Shown here piece after piece: positions 1-10,535 of a DNA stretch of 64,000 nucleotides (position 1 is the stretch's first letter; each line of letters starts with the position of its first letter). A program made the position numbers and the translations under genes. The DNA lies in NCBI RefSeq assembly GCF_036850765.1, contig NC_089494.1, positions 1,488,001-1,552,000 of the forward strand. The letters are read 5' to 3'. The stretch is from Saccopteryx bilineata (taxonomy: Eukaryota; Chordata; Mammalia; Chiroptera; Emballonuridae). Under the pieces are notes generated by a model. It was not told where the DNA came from, did not search any database, and saw only the letters and a list, made by a program, of their open reading frames with translations.

Positions 1-1426
1 ACGAAAGAAAAACTGCAAGTAGTTACCATACTTGAAAAACGGACAAGCGCCGGGAGCCTCACAAAAGCGGGAAGCGTCGCCTCCTTGGTCATTAACAACG
101 TCCTGCCCACCACAGTTTCTCTCCGTGCTGTTTGGATGTGTACGTCCGGGTGACCTCTCTGTGCCGTCCCCTGACTCTCTGTGAGGAATCCGGAGAGACA
201 AGCAGTCCTCCTCCAGCGCGGTGGGCCAGCACTTGTCGTTGTCACTGAGAGTTTAGAAAACTTAAACTTAACTTTGCAGCCCCTGACTGGCAATGGCAAG
301 GGAAACCGCAGTACTGTTGACCTTAGGAAAACGCCTCCTGTGTTTGTCTTACATGCACCCTCTCAAGTGTCCGCGCCCTCCGCCTTCCGTTGGATGGGGA
401 CTGTCGAAGACGCTCTGTGACTCGAGGGTGCTGTCAGCTCCCTTCGCTCCTAGATGGCTCTCAGGGGGCAAGAGTTACCCCTTTCTCCCCGGGACCTTTC
501 CCAGTAGAAGGGACCTGGGTGTGAGGGAGTGGCCTGAGGCTGACGCTTCATCGGCTTCGCAGAAATCTGCCGAGAACCTGAGAGTCGCTGCCGGAGCTGC
601 TCCGGGGAGACGGAGGCCCCGTCCCCTCTGCCCCCGGGGCTGTGAGCAGTCAGTGCGACCGTGCTGGTGTGGGCCCCTCACACACCTGGCCACTGTGAGC
701 ATTCGTGTTGTGTCATTACTGTTACCAGTCAATGACGTTGATAGTCCCGGCAGATTTCTCCCGGGCTCTACAAAGGCACAGTGGTCATGCCTGTTCACTG
801 TTTCTGGGTGGATTACCTAAAACTGAGGCCTTTCACACCTCAGCTGGCTCTTTATATGTAAAAAAACAAAATTAGCATCTGCGAGGGGACAGGGCTTTAG
901 TCACAGCCTTTTCTGTTCCAAAGGGAGGCAGCAGTGGCCTTTGTAACTGGTGGTAGCCAGGCGCCTGCAGACCAGCTGAGTGGTCCACAGAGCCCAGGGC
1001 TGGTGGGAGGGAGGTGGGGCCACTGGAGCCCACGCCGATGGCGGGGATGCGGAGGGACCGTGGACAGGGCTGAGAAAGGTCACCTGTCCTCACTGTGTGG
1101 CTCAGCAGTCCTGTCCAGGCATCTGCCCTAGGGACACAGAGTCTAGGCTCACACCAACCTGGGCCAGGCTGTTCCCAGCAGCTCTACTCCGAACCACCCA
1201 AAGCCGGAACACGCACGTGTCCCTTAGCAGTTGACCGGTTAGACACATGGGGCACGTCCCTGTCAAGGAGCACGGCTCAGCCACGGAGAGAACTAACTAC
1301 GGAGGTTTGTGACAACCAGTGGGTCTCTAAGGTGCGTGCCCAGAGCAGGAAGCCAGTCTCGCAAAGACCCCCCAGGGGCGAGGGCAGACAGAACCCCATG
1401 GGTTCTAGGGGGAGAGGGTTTATGAG
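1..1426. other. unique GC-rich DNA, no gene recognised
   Basis: I see no exon, RNA gene or recognisable repeat here. Open frames on both strands (for example 293-820 plus and 475-798 minus) overlap each other, have no recognisable domain and look like chance frames in GC-rich sequence. Confidence 0.6.
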
Positions 1427-1869
1427 TGATGTCCATCTCCTGTCTGTGACGAGGGTGACACACTGATGTCCATCTCCTGTCTGTGACGAGGGTGACACAC
1501 TGATGTCCATCTCCTGTCTGTGACGAGGGTGACACACTGATGTCCATCTGTCTGTGACGAGGGTGACACACTGATGTCCATCTGTCTGTGACGAGGGTGA
1601 CACACATATGCACATCTGTCTGTGACGAGGGTGACACACTGATGTCCATCTCCTGTCTGTGACGAGGGTGACACACTGATGTCCATCTCCTGTCTGTGAC
1701 GAGGGTGACACACATATGCACATCTGTCTGTGACGAGGGTGACACACTGATGTCCATCTGTCTGTGATGAGGGTGACACACTGATGTCCATCTCCTGTCT
1801 GTGACGAGGGTGACACACTGATGTCCATCTCCTGTCTGTGACGAGGGTGACACACATATGCACATCTGT
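1427..1869. repeat. minisatellite, 34/37-bp unit, 12 copies
   Basis: Twelve tandem copies share the core TGTGACGAGGGTGACACAC. Two unit lengths alternate: 37 bp, and 34 bp where a CTC triplet is missing. A third variant starts with ATATGCACATC and appears three times at spaced positions, which suggests multi-unit duplications. The minus strand has overlapping open frames through the array (for example 1277-1888) because the unit has no stop codon there; these are not genes. The right edge abuts a likely L1 3' end. Confidence 0.95.
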
Positions 1870-1930
1870 TAAAATTCATAGAACGCACACCAAAAAAGAC
1901 TAGTGTTACTGCACGATAGACAGTTGAAGT
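1862..1930 (+). mobile_element. possible L1 3'-UTR end remnant
   Basis: The stretch AAAATTCATAGAACGCACAC followed by a CCAAAAAAG and TTACTG context resembles the 3' UTR terminus of old mammalian L1 elements (recalled consensus: a CATAGAACTGTACACC-like motif). The minisatellite directly upstream could have grown inside that 3' UTR. It is too short to be certain. Confidence 0.4.
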
Positions 1931-2330
1931 TTAAGAGCTGGGCCGGCTGTGCGCTGGGGCCTGTCACTGGACCCTCCCCACACAGGTAGGCAGGGAGGGC
2001 AGAGCTCCCGTGCAGAGCGAATCCGGACTTCTCCACGGTGCTCCTCGCAGTGGCCAGTGGGGGGTGTGGGGGGGTGGACTGGACAGGGCGACCTTGTGAG
2101 GGGACAGGGTTAGTAACCCCAGGGACAAGAGGGTTTGATGAGAAGGAACCTGTCAGGCCTGGGAGGAGAGAGGGAGTCAGGTGCCACCCTGAGGGGCGCA
2201 AAGTCACTCTAGGCTGACGGGGCCGGGTGGAGGAAGGGAGAGCCGTGAGAGTCAAGGGCCATGACCGGTGTCCCGTGTGGGGTGGCCAAGCCTGGTGGGT
2301 GGCTCTGCAGTTCCGGGAGGGGGAGGGGGG
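1931..2330. other. unique sequence, nothing recognised
   Basis: G-rich unique DNA with a short G-rich run just before the SINE at 2331. No repeat, splice-bounded exon or RNA gene was recognised. Confidence 0.5.
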
Positions 2331-2526
2331 CTGGCCGGGTAGCTCATTTGGTTAGAGCATCGTTCTGATACGCCAAGGTTGTGGGTTTGATCCCCGGTGA
2401 GGGCACATACAAGAATCAACCAATGAGTGTATAAATGAGTGGAATGATAAATTGATGTGTTTTTTTCTCTCTCTCTCCCTTCCTCTCTCTCTAAAATCAG
2501 TAAATAGTAAAGAAAAATAAAGTAAA
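2331..2526 (+). mobile_element. Ves-type bat SINE
   Basis: A tRNA-derived SINE. The head starts CTGGCCGGGTAGCTC, with a box A-like GTAGCTCATTTGGTTAGAGC and a box B-like GGGTTTGATCCCC. The tRNA-unrelated part contains ATACAAGAATCAACCAATGA, followed by a T(CT)n pyrimidine tract and an AAAATCAGTAAATA tail. This is the layout of the Ves family of chiropteran SINEs and is the strongest taxonomic marker in the window. Target duplications are not clear, so the copy is fairly old. Confidence 0.9.
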
Positions 2527-2911
2527 GGTGGGAGCATTCTGGGAGGTGACGGCAGGATCACCAGGGACCCTCCCAAAGCCGGGCTTCGATTCGGCTGCCC
2601 CTGTGGCTCGTGCTTCTGTTCTGGCTTCCAGACCGGGGACTCTCCATCCGCCTCCCGGCGAGGCACCCTCGAGGGCAGACGAAGGAGCAGGCCAGGGGGC
2701 GGTAACGGCAGGGCCAGACCCGCGGCTGCGGAGGGACAGGCACCGGGAGAGCCGCCCCGGTGTGGCCCTGCCTGGGAGGACCGCGCGGTGGGCCGGGAAC
2801 ACCGACTCCGGTCCCTCCCAACCCCCCAGAGCGGATGAAGGCCATCGGAGGGAGACGTTCCTTTCATGGCACCTACCCAGGGGTATGCTGCGGCTTTAAT
2901 TTTAGAACGCG
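2527..2911. other. GC-rich unique sequence leading to an RFX-like site
   Basis: GC-rich and CpG-containing, with no recognisable gene. Several overlapping short frames on both strands are not supported as coding. Together with the X-box at 2912 and the GC-rich segment to 3160 it could be part of a CpG-rich regulatory element. Confidence 0.4.
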
Positions 2912-2925
2912 GTTGCCATGGCAAC
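2912..2925. promoter_or_regulatory. perfect palindromic RFX X-box
   Basis: GTTGCCATGGCAAC is a perfect 14-bp palindrome and matches the consensus for RFX-family transcription factors (GTNRCC, short spacer, RGYAAC). An ETS-like core, ACAGGAAGTGG, overlaps its right edge (2924-2934), and a TATA-like AAAATATAG lies at about 2944. A GC-rich segment follows. The motif is seen; binding is inferred. It could mark a ciliary-gene-type promoter or enhancer, but no exon is visible downstream. Confidence 0.6.
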
Positions 2926-3163
2926 AGGAAGTGGCTTTTGGTTAAAAATATAGCGGCTGCTCCGTTCTCTGCTGCCCCGTGGACAGGAGGATGCTTTGTT
3001 TGGGATAAGTGCCGAGGATGCGGCTTCAGCCAGGATGGAAATGCCGGTTTTCCCCGGAGCCCCGGGGAGCGTGCGTGAGGAGCCCCGTCTCCAGAGGCTC
3101 CGAAAGGCGGGGACGCGGGCTGCGCGAAGCTCAGAGCCCAGGCTGGGGGAATGGGGTCGCAGC

Positions 3164-3330
3164 CCCGCCCGCGCCCCCCCTCGCCCCTCCCCCTCCCCGC
3201 GCCCCCGCCCCCCCGCCCCCCCCCGTACCTCCCCCTCCCCGCGCCCCCCTCGCCCCTCCCCCTCCCCGCCCCCCCCACACCTCCCCGCCCCTCCCCCTCC
3301 CCGCCCCCGCGCCCCGGCCCCCCCCCACGC
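3164..3330. repeat. C-rich polypyrimidine tract
   Basis: About 165 bp made almost wholly of CCCCTCCCC, CCCCGCCCC and CCCCCGC blocks on the plus strand. The complementary strand has many G runs of four or more. Overlapping proline-rich frames (plus) and glycine-rich frames (minus) cross the tract only because of its composition. Confidence 0.9.
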
Positions 3331-4243
3331 TGTCAGTGAGAGTTGCCTGCAGGACCGGAATGGATGGCACGGCTCCCCTCCGCATGGGCCCTGGTGGATC
3401 TTGCGCCCCGGCCTCCTGCTGGTACCTCTCCAAACAGAAGCACCTTGTCCACGCTGCGATGACAGAGCACGATGTCAGCGGCTGTGGGTTCAGCACAGCC
3501 CTTTCCGGGCCTGGTGCTCCCGGCAGGGGAAGACCGCGGACGGAGCCTCGCTCAGCCGTCCTGAGGATCCGCCCCTGAAAACGGGAGGAGGGGGGAGGGC
3601 CGAGTTCCTTCCATGGGCTCCAGGGGTGAATCCACGGCCTTGTCTTCTCCAGCTTCTAGAAGCTTCCCACACTCCTTGGCTTGTGGCCCCCCTTGGCTAT
3701 GTTCACAGACACTAAGATTCCTAATATCGCTCAAAAAATTAAGAAGAAAGCATGCCTACCTTACATCCTTACATCCACCCACCCATCGTTCATCCCAACA
3801 TCCATTCAACCCACCCAGCCATCCAAGGTGCTACCTAGCACAAGGGGCCTGTTGACCCCAAAGGCATTGTGGCCAAGGAGAGATGGCCTCCCCAAAACCG
3901 GACTCGAGGGGATTCTAAGAGTCCAACCGGAAGAGCCACTGGTGGCCCTCCCACGACTGCCCCAAGTTGGAGGCCCCCAGAGCAGAGCCTTCCTCGTCAA
4001 GACGGCTCCTGCAAAGACCCGAAACCACTTGTCTCCCAGAAGAACATCAGGACCTTATCCCACCCACGGACACCATTGCCCGGATGCACCACCAGGAGCA
4101 TGGCCCAGGCCTCAGGTTCAGCCAGGACAACGGCTGCCTTGGGTGGCTGTGGTCTCCTCGCTTGCACTGCCCAGTGGGAACCCAGGGGCAGACCATGGAA
4201 GGAGATCAAGGCCTACTGACCCTCAGGGCTGGACTGTTTTCAC
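3331..4243. other. unique sequence with a short CATCC-rich patch
   Basis: No gene recognised. At 3770-3832 a low-complexity patch of CATCC and CACCC words occurs. The rest is unique GC-rich DNA. Confidence 0.5.
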
Positions 4244-4441
4244 CCTCAGCTCTGGGGTCTGCAGACCAGCCGGAGGGTCACCTAGATCCTCAGTGTGCGC
4301 ACGGGCAAGTTCTAGGGGCGTGATGGGAGCTGCCTCCCGTGACCTCAGCTCTGGGGTCTGCAGACCAGCCGGAGGGTCACCGGACCCTCAGTGTGCGCAC
4401 GGGCAAGTTCAAGGCGCGTGATGGGAGCCGCCTCCCGTGAC
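4244..4441. repeat. 99-bp tandem duplication, two copies
   Basis: Two adjacent copies of 99 bp start at 4244 and 4343, each beginning CCTCAGCTCTGGGGTCTGCA and ending in CCTCCCGTGAC. They differ at only a few positions, such as CTAGATCC against CGGACC and TTCTAGGGGCG against TTCAAGGCGCG. This is a recent local duplication. Confidence 0.9.
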
Positions 4442-6649
4442 CCAGCCGTGCCTTGAGACATGTACCTGCTCTTCTTCCACCTCCGAACAGGAGTCCAGAG
4501 TGATGCTGGAGGCTGGGGTCCTCGGGTCAGGATGGGAAGGCTCTCTGGGGTGCCCAGATCCAGTCCTGCTCTCCCGGAGGGACACCCTCACCCACACCGC
4601 TCACCTGAAGCGAGCACCCTGGGCTCTCTGCCATCCTGCCGTCAGTGGACTGGGGTCAGGAAAGGCCCCAGATCCCTAGGGGGCCCCACTGGTGGGGTGT
4701 CCCCTGTCCATCCCGCTGGTGCCCACACCCCACTGAGGTTTGTTCTGAGGCAGCAGCTGCAAGGACTCTGCACAAAGCAGCCCCCGCCTCCGCTCATTGC
4801 CCCACCGGTGCCCTCTGCCCCCCAGTCCTCTCCAATCAACCTGTTTTTGGAACTGAGACCCTTTGGGGTCAGTGACAACCTCTCCCCTGGGAGGCGCCCT
4901 GCAGTCGCTCCTGAGGCACCCGCAGGCAGGTTGAACTGGCTGTCACTGCCCACGGCTGGTGGACATGCCATGAACTCAGGGCCTCCCGACATCTCCCCGG
5001 GTCCCCACCTGCCTCGGCCTCTGCTGGGGAAACGGCGCGGGCGCCCACGCCCTGAGCAGGAGGGCAGGAATGGGCAGATCCAGCATTCCCAGGGGCCACT
5101 GGGAAACAATGGCCAGACTGCCTCTGCAGCGGCTTCCCGAGTTCCACCAGCAACACACTCACACCGGGAGAGGGATGTCATGACCTCCCGCTGAGCACCC
5201 ACACCAGAAAACTCCTCCAGGTGGGTGGCAGCCAATTCGCTCCACCTCTCAATGGCTCCTTGGAGCCAAGCCCCGCCGGGCAAACACCTGCAACGCCCAC
5301 CTGGCTTCTGGGGCGGGGGTTCCCTGCCGAGCCAGGCCTGGGCTCCAGATCCTCACGGCTCCTCGTGAGAGCTGGAACCAGGCGGTGGTGGTCAGCCCTT
5401 CTCCGGCTGAGGCGCAGGAGGAGGCGCTGGGCTCTGCTCAGCAGGACCCGAGGACAAGCAGGAGCACAGTCTCTCCTCCGAGTCCCCTCGCTGCCCCTAC
5501 AGCCAGCTCTGTGGGAGCGGCTGGCAGCCCCATGCCGGGGAGAGAAGCCAGGAGGGCAGGAAGCTGTGGGCACAAGTGGTCACTGGGAGCCAGGCTTGGC
5601 CACACCCACCATGGGACCAGCCCAGGACAGCTGCTGGGTGCCCACAGCAGCAGAGGGAGGAGGAGGCTGTGCTGGGCTGGCAGCAGGGACTTGCTTCGGA
5701 GGAGGTGGGAGGTCTGGGAGCAGCCCCAGGCAGTCATTGCATCTTCTGAGTTCTGGTGCCGGGATCGGGTCCAGGGTGACAAGCTGCACCCTAAGACCTT
5801 TCGGTCCCCTTCCCCATTAACGTCCTCCAAGAGCCGTTTCTGTGAGGATGGTGGGGGGTGGGGTGTTTCCTAAAGGACGCAGAGGACAGGGTGACCAGGA
5901 CGTGCCCCTGTGTGGTGGGGCAGCTGGACCTGAAAGCAGGTCTTGGCCTCAAGCCCTTCTGAAGTGCCTTGTCCTAGGTCCCAGCCCCCTCTCATCTTCG
6001 CTGGGCTGCAAAGCCCTGTCCTCGGGCACCTGCGTTCCTGTCCCTAAGAGCAAGACTCCCACTTGGAAGCACTGGGTCTCCCTCTGGCCCTGGGACACGT
6101 TAGAAATGTGGGGCGTGACGCACCCACTCTGCCGAGTGCCACCTCTTCTGAGTGTCCCCTGGCCATGCCTCTCGGGCACTCCAGTCCCTCAAGGGTGACC
6201 CTGCCATGGGTCAGGTAGGAGAGGGACAGCTCATTCCGGGGCACAAGTGTTCCAGTGGCTTCCTACACCCTCACGGGCACCATGTCTAGTTGTTTATGGT
6301 CGCCTGGCTGATGGCTGCTAGGCCCTCACCTGAACATGGAGGTCCTGTGGCCCCAGGCCTGCAGGCAGGTCACCCTCCCAGCCTCAGGCCCCCACATGGG
6401 CCCTCTATGTATGTCAGCGGCCCCTTAGTCCACGGAGATTTGCCATCACCGAGCAGTGCTTAGGCTAGCCTGGACGCTGAGGTCATCAGCTGTGGGGCGT
6501 TAGGCGCACAAGCTCCTGTCTGGCCCTCAAGGCCTCTCTCTCATGCCAGCCGGAACCACCTCCCTCAGAGCCATTGTGGGAAGTGGGCAAGCATGGCACC
6601 TCCCACCTGGGAGCCCGGCAGGGTTTAGGGGGCGTCACCTGAGTGGTGC
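4442..6649. other. unique GC-rich DNA, nothing recognised
   Basis: Several open frames of 100-240 codons occur in competing frames (4460-5194 plus, 4642-5283 minus, 5221-5820 plus). None shows a domain, signal peptide or splice pattern I can support, and they overlap one another, as expected of GC-rich non-coding DNA. Confidence 0.5.
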
Positions 6650-6735
6650 AGGCTGGATGCCTGTCCAATCCCAGCCCACGGTCACCTGCTGTATGGCCTG
6701 GGCAGGCGACTGAGTCTCCTGAGACTCTGGATGGA
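6650..6735 (+). mobile_element. MIR-like SINE relic
   Basis: CCAATCCCAGCCCACGGTCA followed by a TGTATGGCCTGGGCAGGCGA-type stretch matches the core region of the ancient mammalian MIR SINE (recalled: AATCCCAGCTCTGCCACTTA, TGTGACCTTGGGCAAGT). A COMMON MIR tail feature, CCTCAGTTTCCTC, appears at about 6950 but may belong to a separate fragment. Confidence 0.4.
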
Positions 6736-8204
6736 TGCTGTTAGCCAAGGATGTCCTCCCCACGGGTGGCAGGCACCGCCTGGGCATGAGGGCCTCGCAG
6801 CCTCAGTCCAGGGTGTCCAGCCACCCCCAGGCCACCTCCTTTATCCTGCAGAGCCACCCCAACGTGCTCAGGCCCCCACGAGTCACCCCCAGGCTCTTGC
6901 CCTGCCCCACGTGCAGGACCTCCCAGACCCACTAAGTGTCTCTGGGGCCTCAGTTTCCTCGCCTTGTAATGCCAGGGATTTGGACTCTGTTAACTCCTAG
7001 GCCCTTCCAGGGACTAACGCTTCTTCCTCTAATGCTAACGAGACAGCAGGGTTTCCTGGAAGAGACAGTCACTTGTGGCTGAAGACCCACTTCAGAGCGT
7101 TACTCCTTAGAAATTGATGTGAAAATATATAAACAAGGTGAGGTTGTTCAGCCTTCAGACTGGGTGGGGGGTGCTGGCTCGCCCTGTGGCAGCAACAGAG
7201 GCCCTGGTGCCCCCCAGCTGTGCAGCCAGATTGGCTCTTCAGGACTGTCCCCAGTTGAAGTGGGTGGGTCCAGGGGCTCTGTGCCTCAGCCTGTCATTGA
7301 CCTTGGACAGCCCCTGGGGGCATAACCTTGGACCAGGGGGGTTCCTTGTCCAATGACAATTTCCCAGAAGTCAGCAGGTAGCACTTGGGCAGCAGGGGAC
7401 CCAGGGCCTCACCTCTGAGGGGTGACTGGTCACCCTTTCTCTCAGCCATGAGCATAAACAAGTGCCTTTAGGCCGGCTGGCTGGGCTGCGGTGGACCCTG
7501 GATGGGGAGCAGTCCTTCTCTGAAGGACTCACTTCGCAAGAACTGCAGTGAATTATTTTCCTGGAGTTTTCCCACCACTGTCTGATCTTTCCTCATCTAC
7601 CCGTAAAGGGGAAGAACAGGCCCAGAAATGACATCCCCACACCGACAGAGGAGGCTTTTTAATCACCAAGCTCTTCCTCCGCATCTCTTCCCTCAGGCAG
7701 AGGGGAGCCTCCTCCAGGCTGGCCGCCTGCCCTGCCTCTGCCGCTGTATAAACACAATTCCCTCACAGGCTGGGCCGGGCCGGGGCCCTGTGCCTGCCCT
7801 GGGATGCTCTGGGCTCCTGCGTCCAAGGCAGCTGTGCGAGCTCCGGCCCGGGCAGCGTCGCTTGTGGGGGTCACTGGGGGCTCTCACACGCAAGGAGTCT
7901 CCCCTGCCCGGTGGTGCTTGGCCTCGCCCGACAGGGTCTGCCCAGCACCCAGTCCTCTGGGTCCGATTCTCTCCCACTTCTGGATCAGGACGGAGACCAG
8001 GGCAGGGGTCCAATCTGAATGGAAAACCTGGACGGGTCGGTGCATTTTCCCATTCAAAATGTACTGGCACCGGGGGCCTGGGGTTGGGTTAGCTCGGCGG
8101 CTTCCCGCCTGGAACCCAGCGCTGGAGTCACTTCAAAGCGCTTCTGCCAGGGATGGAAAGGAGCAGCGCGGGGAGGCTGCGCTGAGGCTGATTGCCAGGA
8201 CAGT
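6736..8204. other. unique sequence, nothing recognised
   Basis: GC-rich unique DNA. A CCTCAGTTTCCTCGCC word near 6949 may be another MIR fragment. No exon or RNA gene was recognised. Confidence 0.45.
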
Positions 8205-8400
8205 GGGCAGGGCCACGAGGCCATGGGCGGGGCCGTGGGACTGTGGGCGGGGTCACAGGGCCATGGGCGGGGCTGTGAGGCCATGGGCGGGGCCAGGGAG
8301 CCATGGGCATAGCTGAGAACCTGTGGGCGGGGTCATAGGACCTTGGGTGGAGCCATGACGATGTGGGCGGGCCTGTGGGGGGGGCCGAGAGGCCGTGGGT
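8205..8400. repeat. degenerate GC-box-containing tandem repeat
   Basis: A diverged array of roughly 18-22-bp units built on GGCCATGGGCGGGGC and GTGGGCGGGGTC. At least six GGGCGGG cores occur, each an Sp1/KLF-type GC box. Units vary too much for an exact copy number. Open frames on both strands are repeat-driven. Confidence 0.75.
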
Positions 8401-9054
8401 GTGAGAGCAGGTGGCTGCAGGTTGGCGGTCCCTCCGTCATCTTCCCACTTTACAGACCTGCCCCGGCCCAGCCTCCCTGGGGGCGAGAGTCCCAGCCCCA
8501 GTCGTGTGTTTGCCTGTTTTCCTAACCCGGTTGAGCGCGTGCCCCCGGACTGCTCCGTGCCAGGCCTGTGCTGGGTACCCACGTCGTCGCTTCCTTTTGT
8601 CCTCAGGACACCCACAGAGTGGACTCTCTTGTCCTGTCTACAGCTGAGGGGACAAGGCCCAGGGCTGCTCCAAGAAGGGCCACCACCTGACCCCTTGCTT
8701 TCCAAGTGCAAGTTCAGGGCCTTTCTCCAGCCCCTGACGTTCCAACAGAAGCCCCTCTACTCGGTGTAACTGCTACACTGAGAACCCGGGTTCCGGGACA
8801 TTCCGGCTGCGGTCAGGACCCAGGACCGGGAGGAACAAAGTGTCCCGTGTCCGCGACTACAGGGCACATATTCCCTGTTCTGCTTCGAGGACACCGTTTC
8901 CTTCCTTCCCATGTTCAAGTCTTTCAATGTGCCCTAAAGCTAGTGTGTGTAATTCATGCAGAAGAGTTTCTGGGTATCCTTTCTTATTTTCTGGAAAAAA
9001 AAAATCCTCCAGGATATGTCTTTTAATTGAGAGCATGTTCAAGTCTTGGAACCT
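8401..9054. other. unique sequence, nothing certain
   Basis: No gene recognised. A stretch at about 8630-8700 (ACAGCTGAGGGGACAAGGCC) could be an antisense MIR fragment but is weak. Confidence 0.4.
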
Positions 9055-9180
9055 TGCCTGGGGGCTGGAAAGATCCTTGTTCGATCCTGGCCCTGCTGTG
9101 TGCCGACTGTGACCTCACAAACCGTCTCATCTCGCCCAGTGCCCCTGCCATCAACACTGCTAATTTATGTGGAAAAACAA
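9055..9180 (+). mobile_element. possible MIR relic
   Basis: TGTTCGATCCTGGCCCTGC followed by GTGCCGACTGTGACCTCA resembles the diverged core of MIR (recalled: TTCGAATCCCAGCTCTGCCA, then a TGTGACCTTGGGC block). Low identity. Confidence 0.4.
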
Positions 9181-10058
9181 AACATAATGTCATCGAGAAA
9201 AGCTGTTGTTGCCAAGGAAACAGCCCCTTCTTCACCCCATGCATCTTGCTCCTGACATTACTTGGCGCTGGCGCCCTAACCCGGTCACGGCGCCGGAACT
9301 CACCGGCCCTTGGCATTCTGGGCCCACACACCTTAGACAGCCCATCCGGGCCCTCACCTCGGGCCTACGCCCTGGGAGCCGACGGACGTGCGGGCAGCCT
9401 GGGAGTCTGCAAGCTGAGCCCAGACTGGCTGGTGGAGACCCTGCAATGACCCCGGCTCTCTCACCTGTGGTCTCGGACCAGTGCCCTGGCTCAGCCCGGT
9501 TCCCTTGGGGAGCAGAACGCCTCCCCTACCCCCTCCAGCCCCTGCGGTGATGGTCAGAGGTGACATATGCAGTAATGTTTTGGCCACATTAAGTCACACT
9601 AAATCATCTGTTACTGCTGTTATCACCAACATTGTTACTGGCTGATACGGAGAGCTTAGGACCAGCAGGGGCACCGATACTGCCCCCGGATGACCTCTGC
9701 TCCGCGAGGCCCTGCTTTTCCGGATGGAGAGTCTGAGGTTCGGACTGTCCAGGAGTGTGTAGTGGGGGCCAGGCAGGGGGCCAGGCAAGGGGCCAGGCAG
9801 ACTGGCTCCAGAGCACTCACCCCAACTCGGACCCTGACCACTAGCCACCGCTCCCTCATTTGGCTCAGGTAGAAAATTGGGGTGTGTGTTGAACTTCCCA
9901 CAGGCAAGCCCAGTGCCCAGCCTGGAGGAGGACTTGGTCACGAGGATGTGGGCTACTCATGTGTCTCCTCCCTCCCACACAGAACACCATCCCGGAAGGC
10001 AGGACCCTGGGCCCAACAAGGTCGGGTCCGTACGTGACCACGACTGCCCAGTGTGTTC
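9181..10058. other. unique sequence, nothing recognised
   Basis: No supported gene. A short triple of GGGGGCCAGGCA-like units lies at 9767-9800. A weak X-box-like word, GTTGCCAAGGAAAC, occurs near 9209. Confidence 0.45.
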
Positions 10059-10535
10059 CTGAAGGACAGAGTCCTGCTTCCCCCGGAGAACGCGGCTGCC
10101 TCTGTGGCATCCTGAAGGATAGAGTCCTGCTTCCCCCGGAGAACGCGGCTGCCTCTGTGGCATCCTGAAGGATAGAGTCCTGCTTCCCCCGGAGAACGCG
10201 GCTGCCTCTGTGGCATCCTGAAGGATAGAGTCCTGCTTCCCCCGGAGAACGCAGCTGCCTCTGTGGCATCCTGAAGGATAGAGTCCTGCTTCCCCCGGAG
10301 AACGCGGCTGCCTCTGTGGCATCCTGAAGGATAGAGTCCTGCTTCCCCCGGAGAACGCGGCTGCCTCTGTGGCATCCTGAAGGATAGAGTCCTGCTTCCC
10401 CCGGAGAACGCGGCTGCCTCTGTGGCATCCTGAAGGATAGAGTCCTGCTTCCCCCGGAGAACGCGGCTGCCTCTGTGGCATCCTGAAGGATAGAGTCCTG
10501 CTTCCCCCGGAGAACGCGGCTGCCTCTGTGGCATC
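10059..10535. repeat. minisatellite, 53-bp unit, exactly 9 copies
   Basis: The 477-bp array is exactly nine 53-bp units, each beginning CTGAAGGATAGAGTCCTGCT and containing CCCCCGGAGAACGCGGCTGC. Only two or three substitutions are visible across the array (GACAGAG in unit 1, ACGCAGCT in unit 4), so it is strongly homogenised and probably young. Minus-strand frames of about 190-230 codons cross it because the unit has no stops there. Confidence 0.97.

Noticed and set aside
293..820. 175-codon plus-strand frame
   Set aside because: Overlaps a minus-strand frame of similar size, has no domain and lies in GC-rich DNA where such frames are common.
9209..9222. Second RFX-like site GTTGCCAAGGAAAC
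   Set aside because: The second half-site has a mismatch (GGAAAC for RGYAAC) and context is unremarkable.
10059..10535. CRISPR array
   Set aside because: The units are directly adjacent with no unique spacers, and the host is a mammal; it is a minisatellite.
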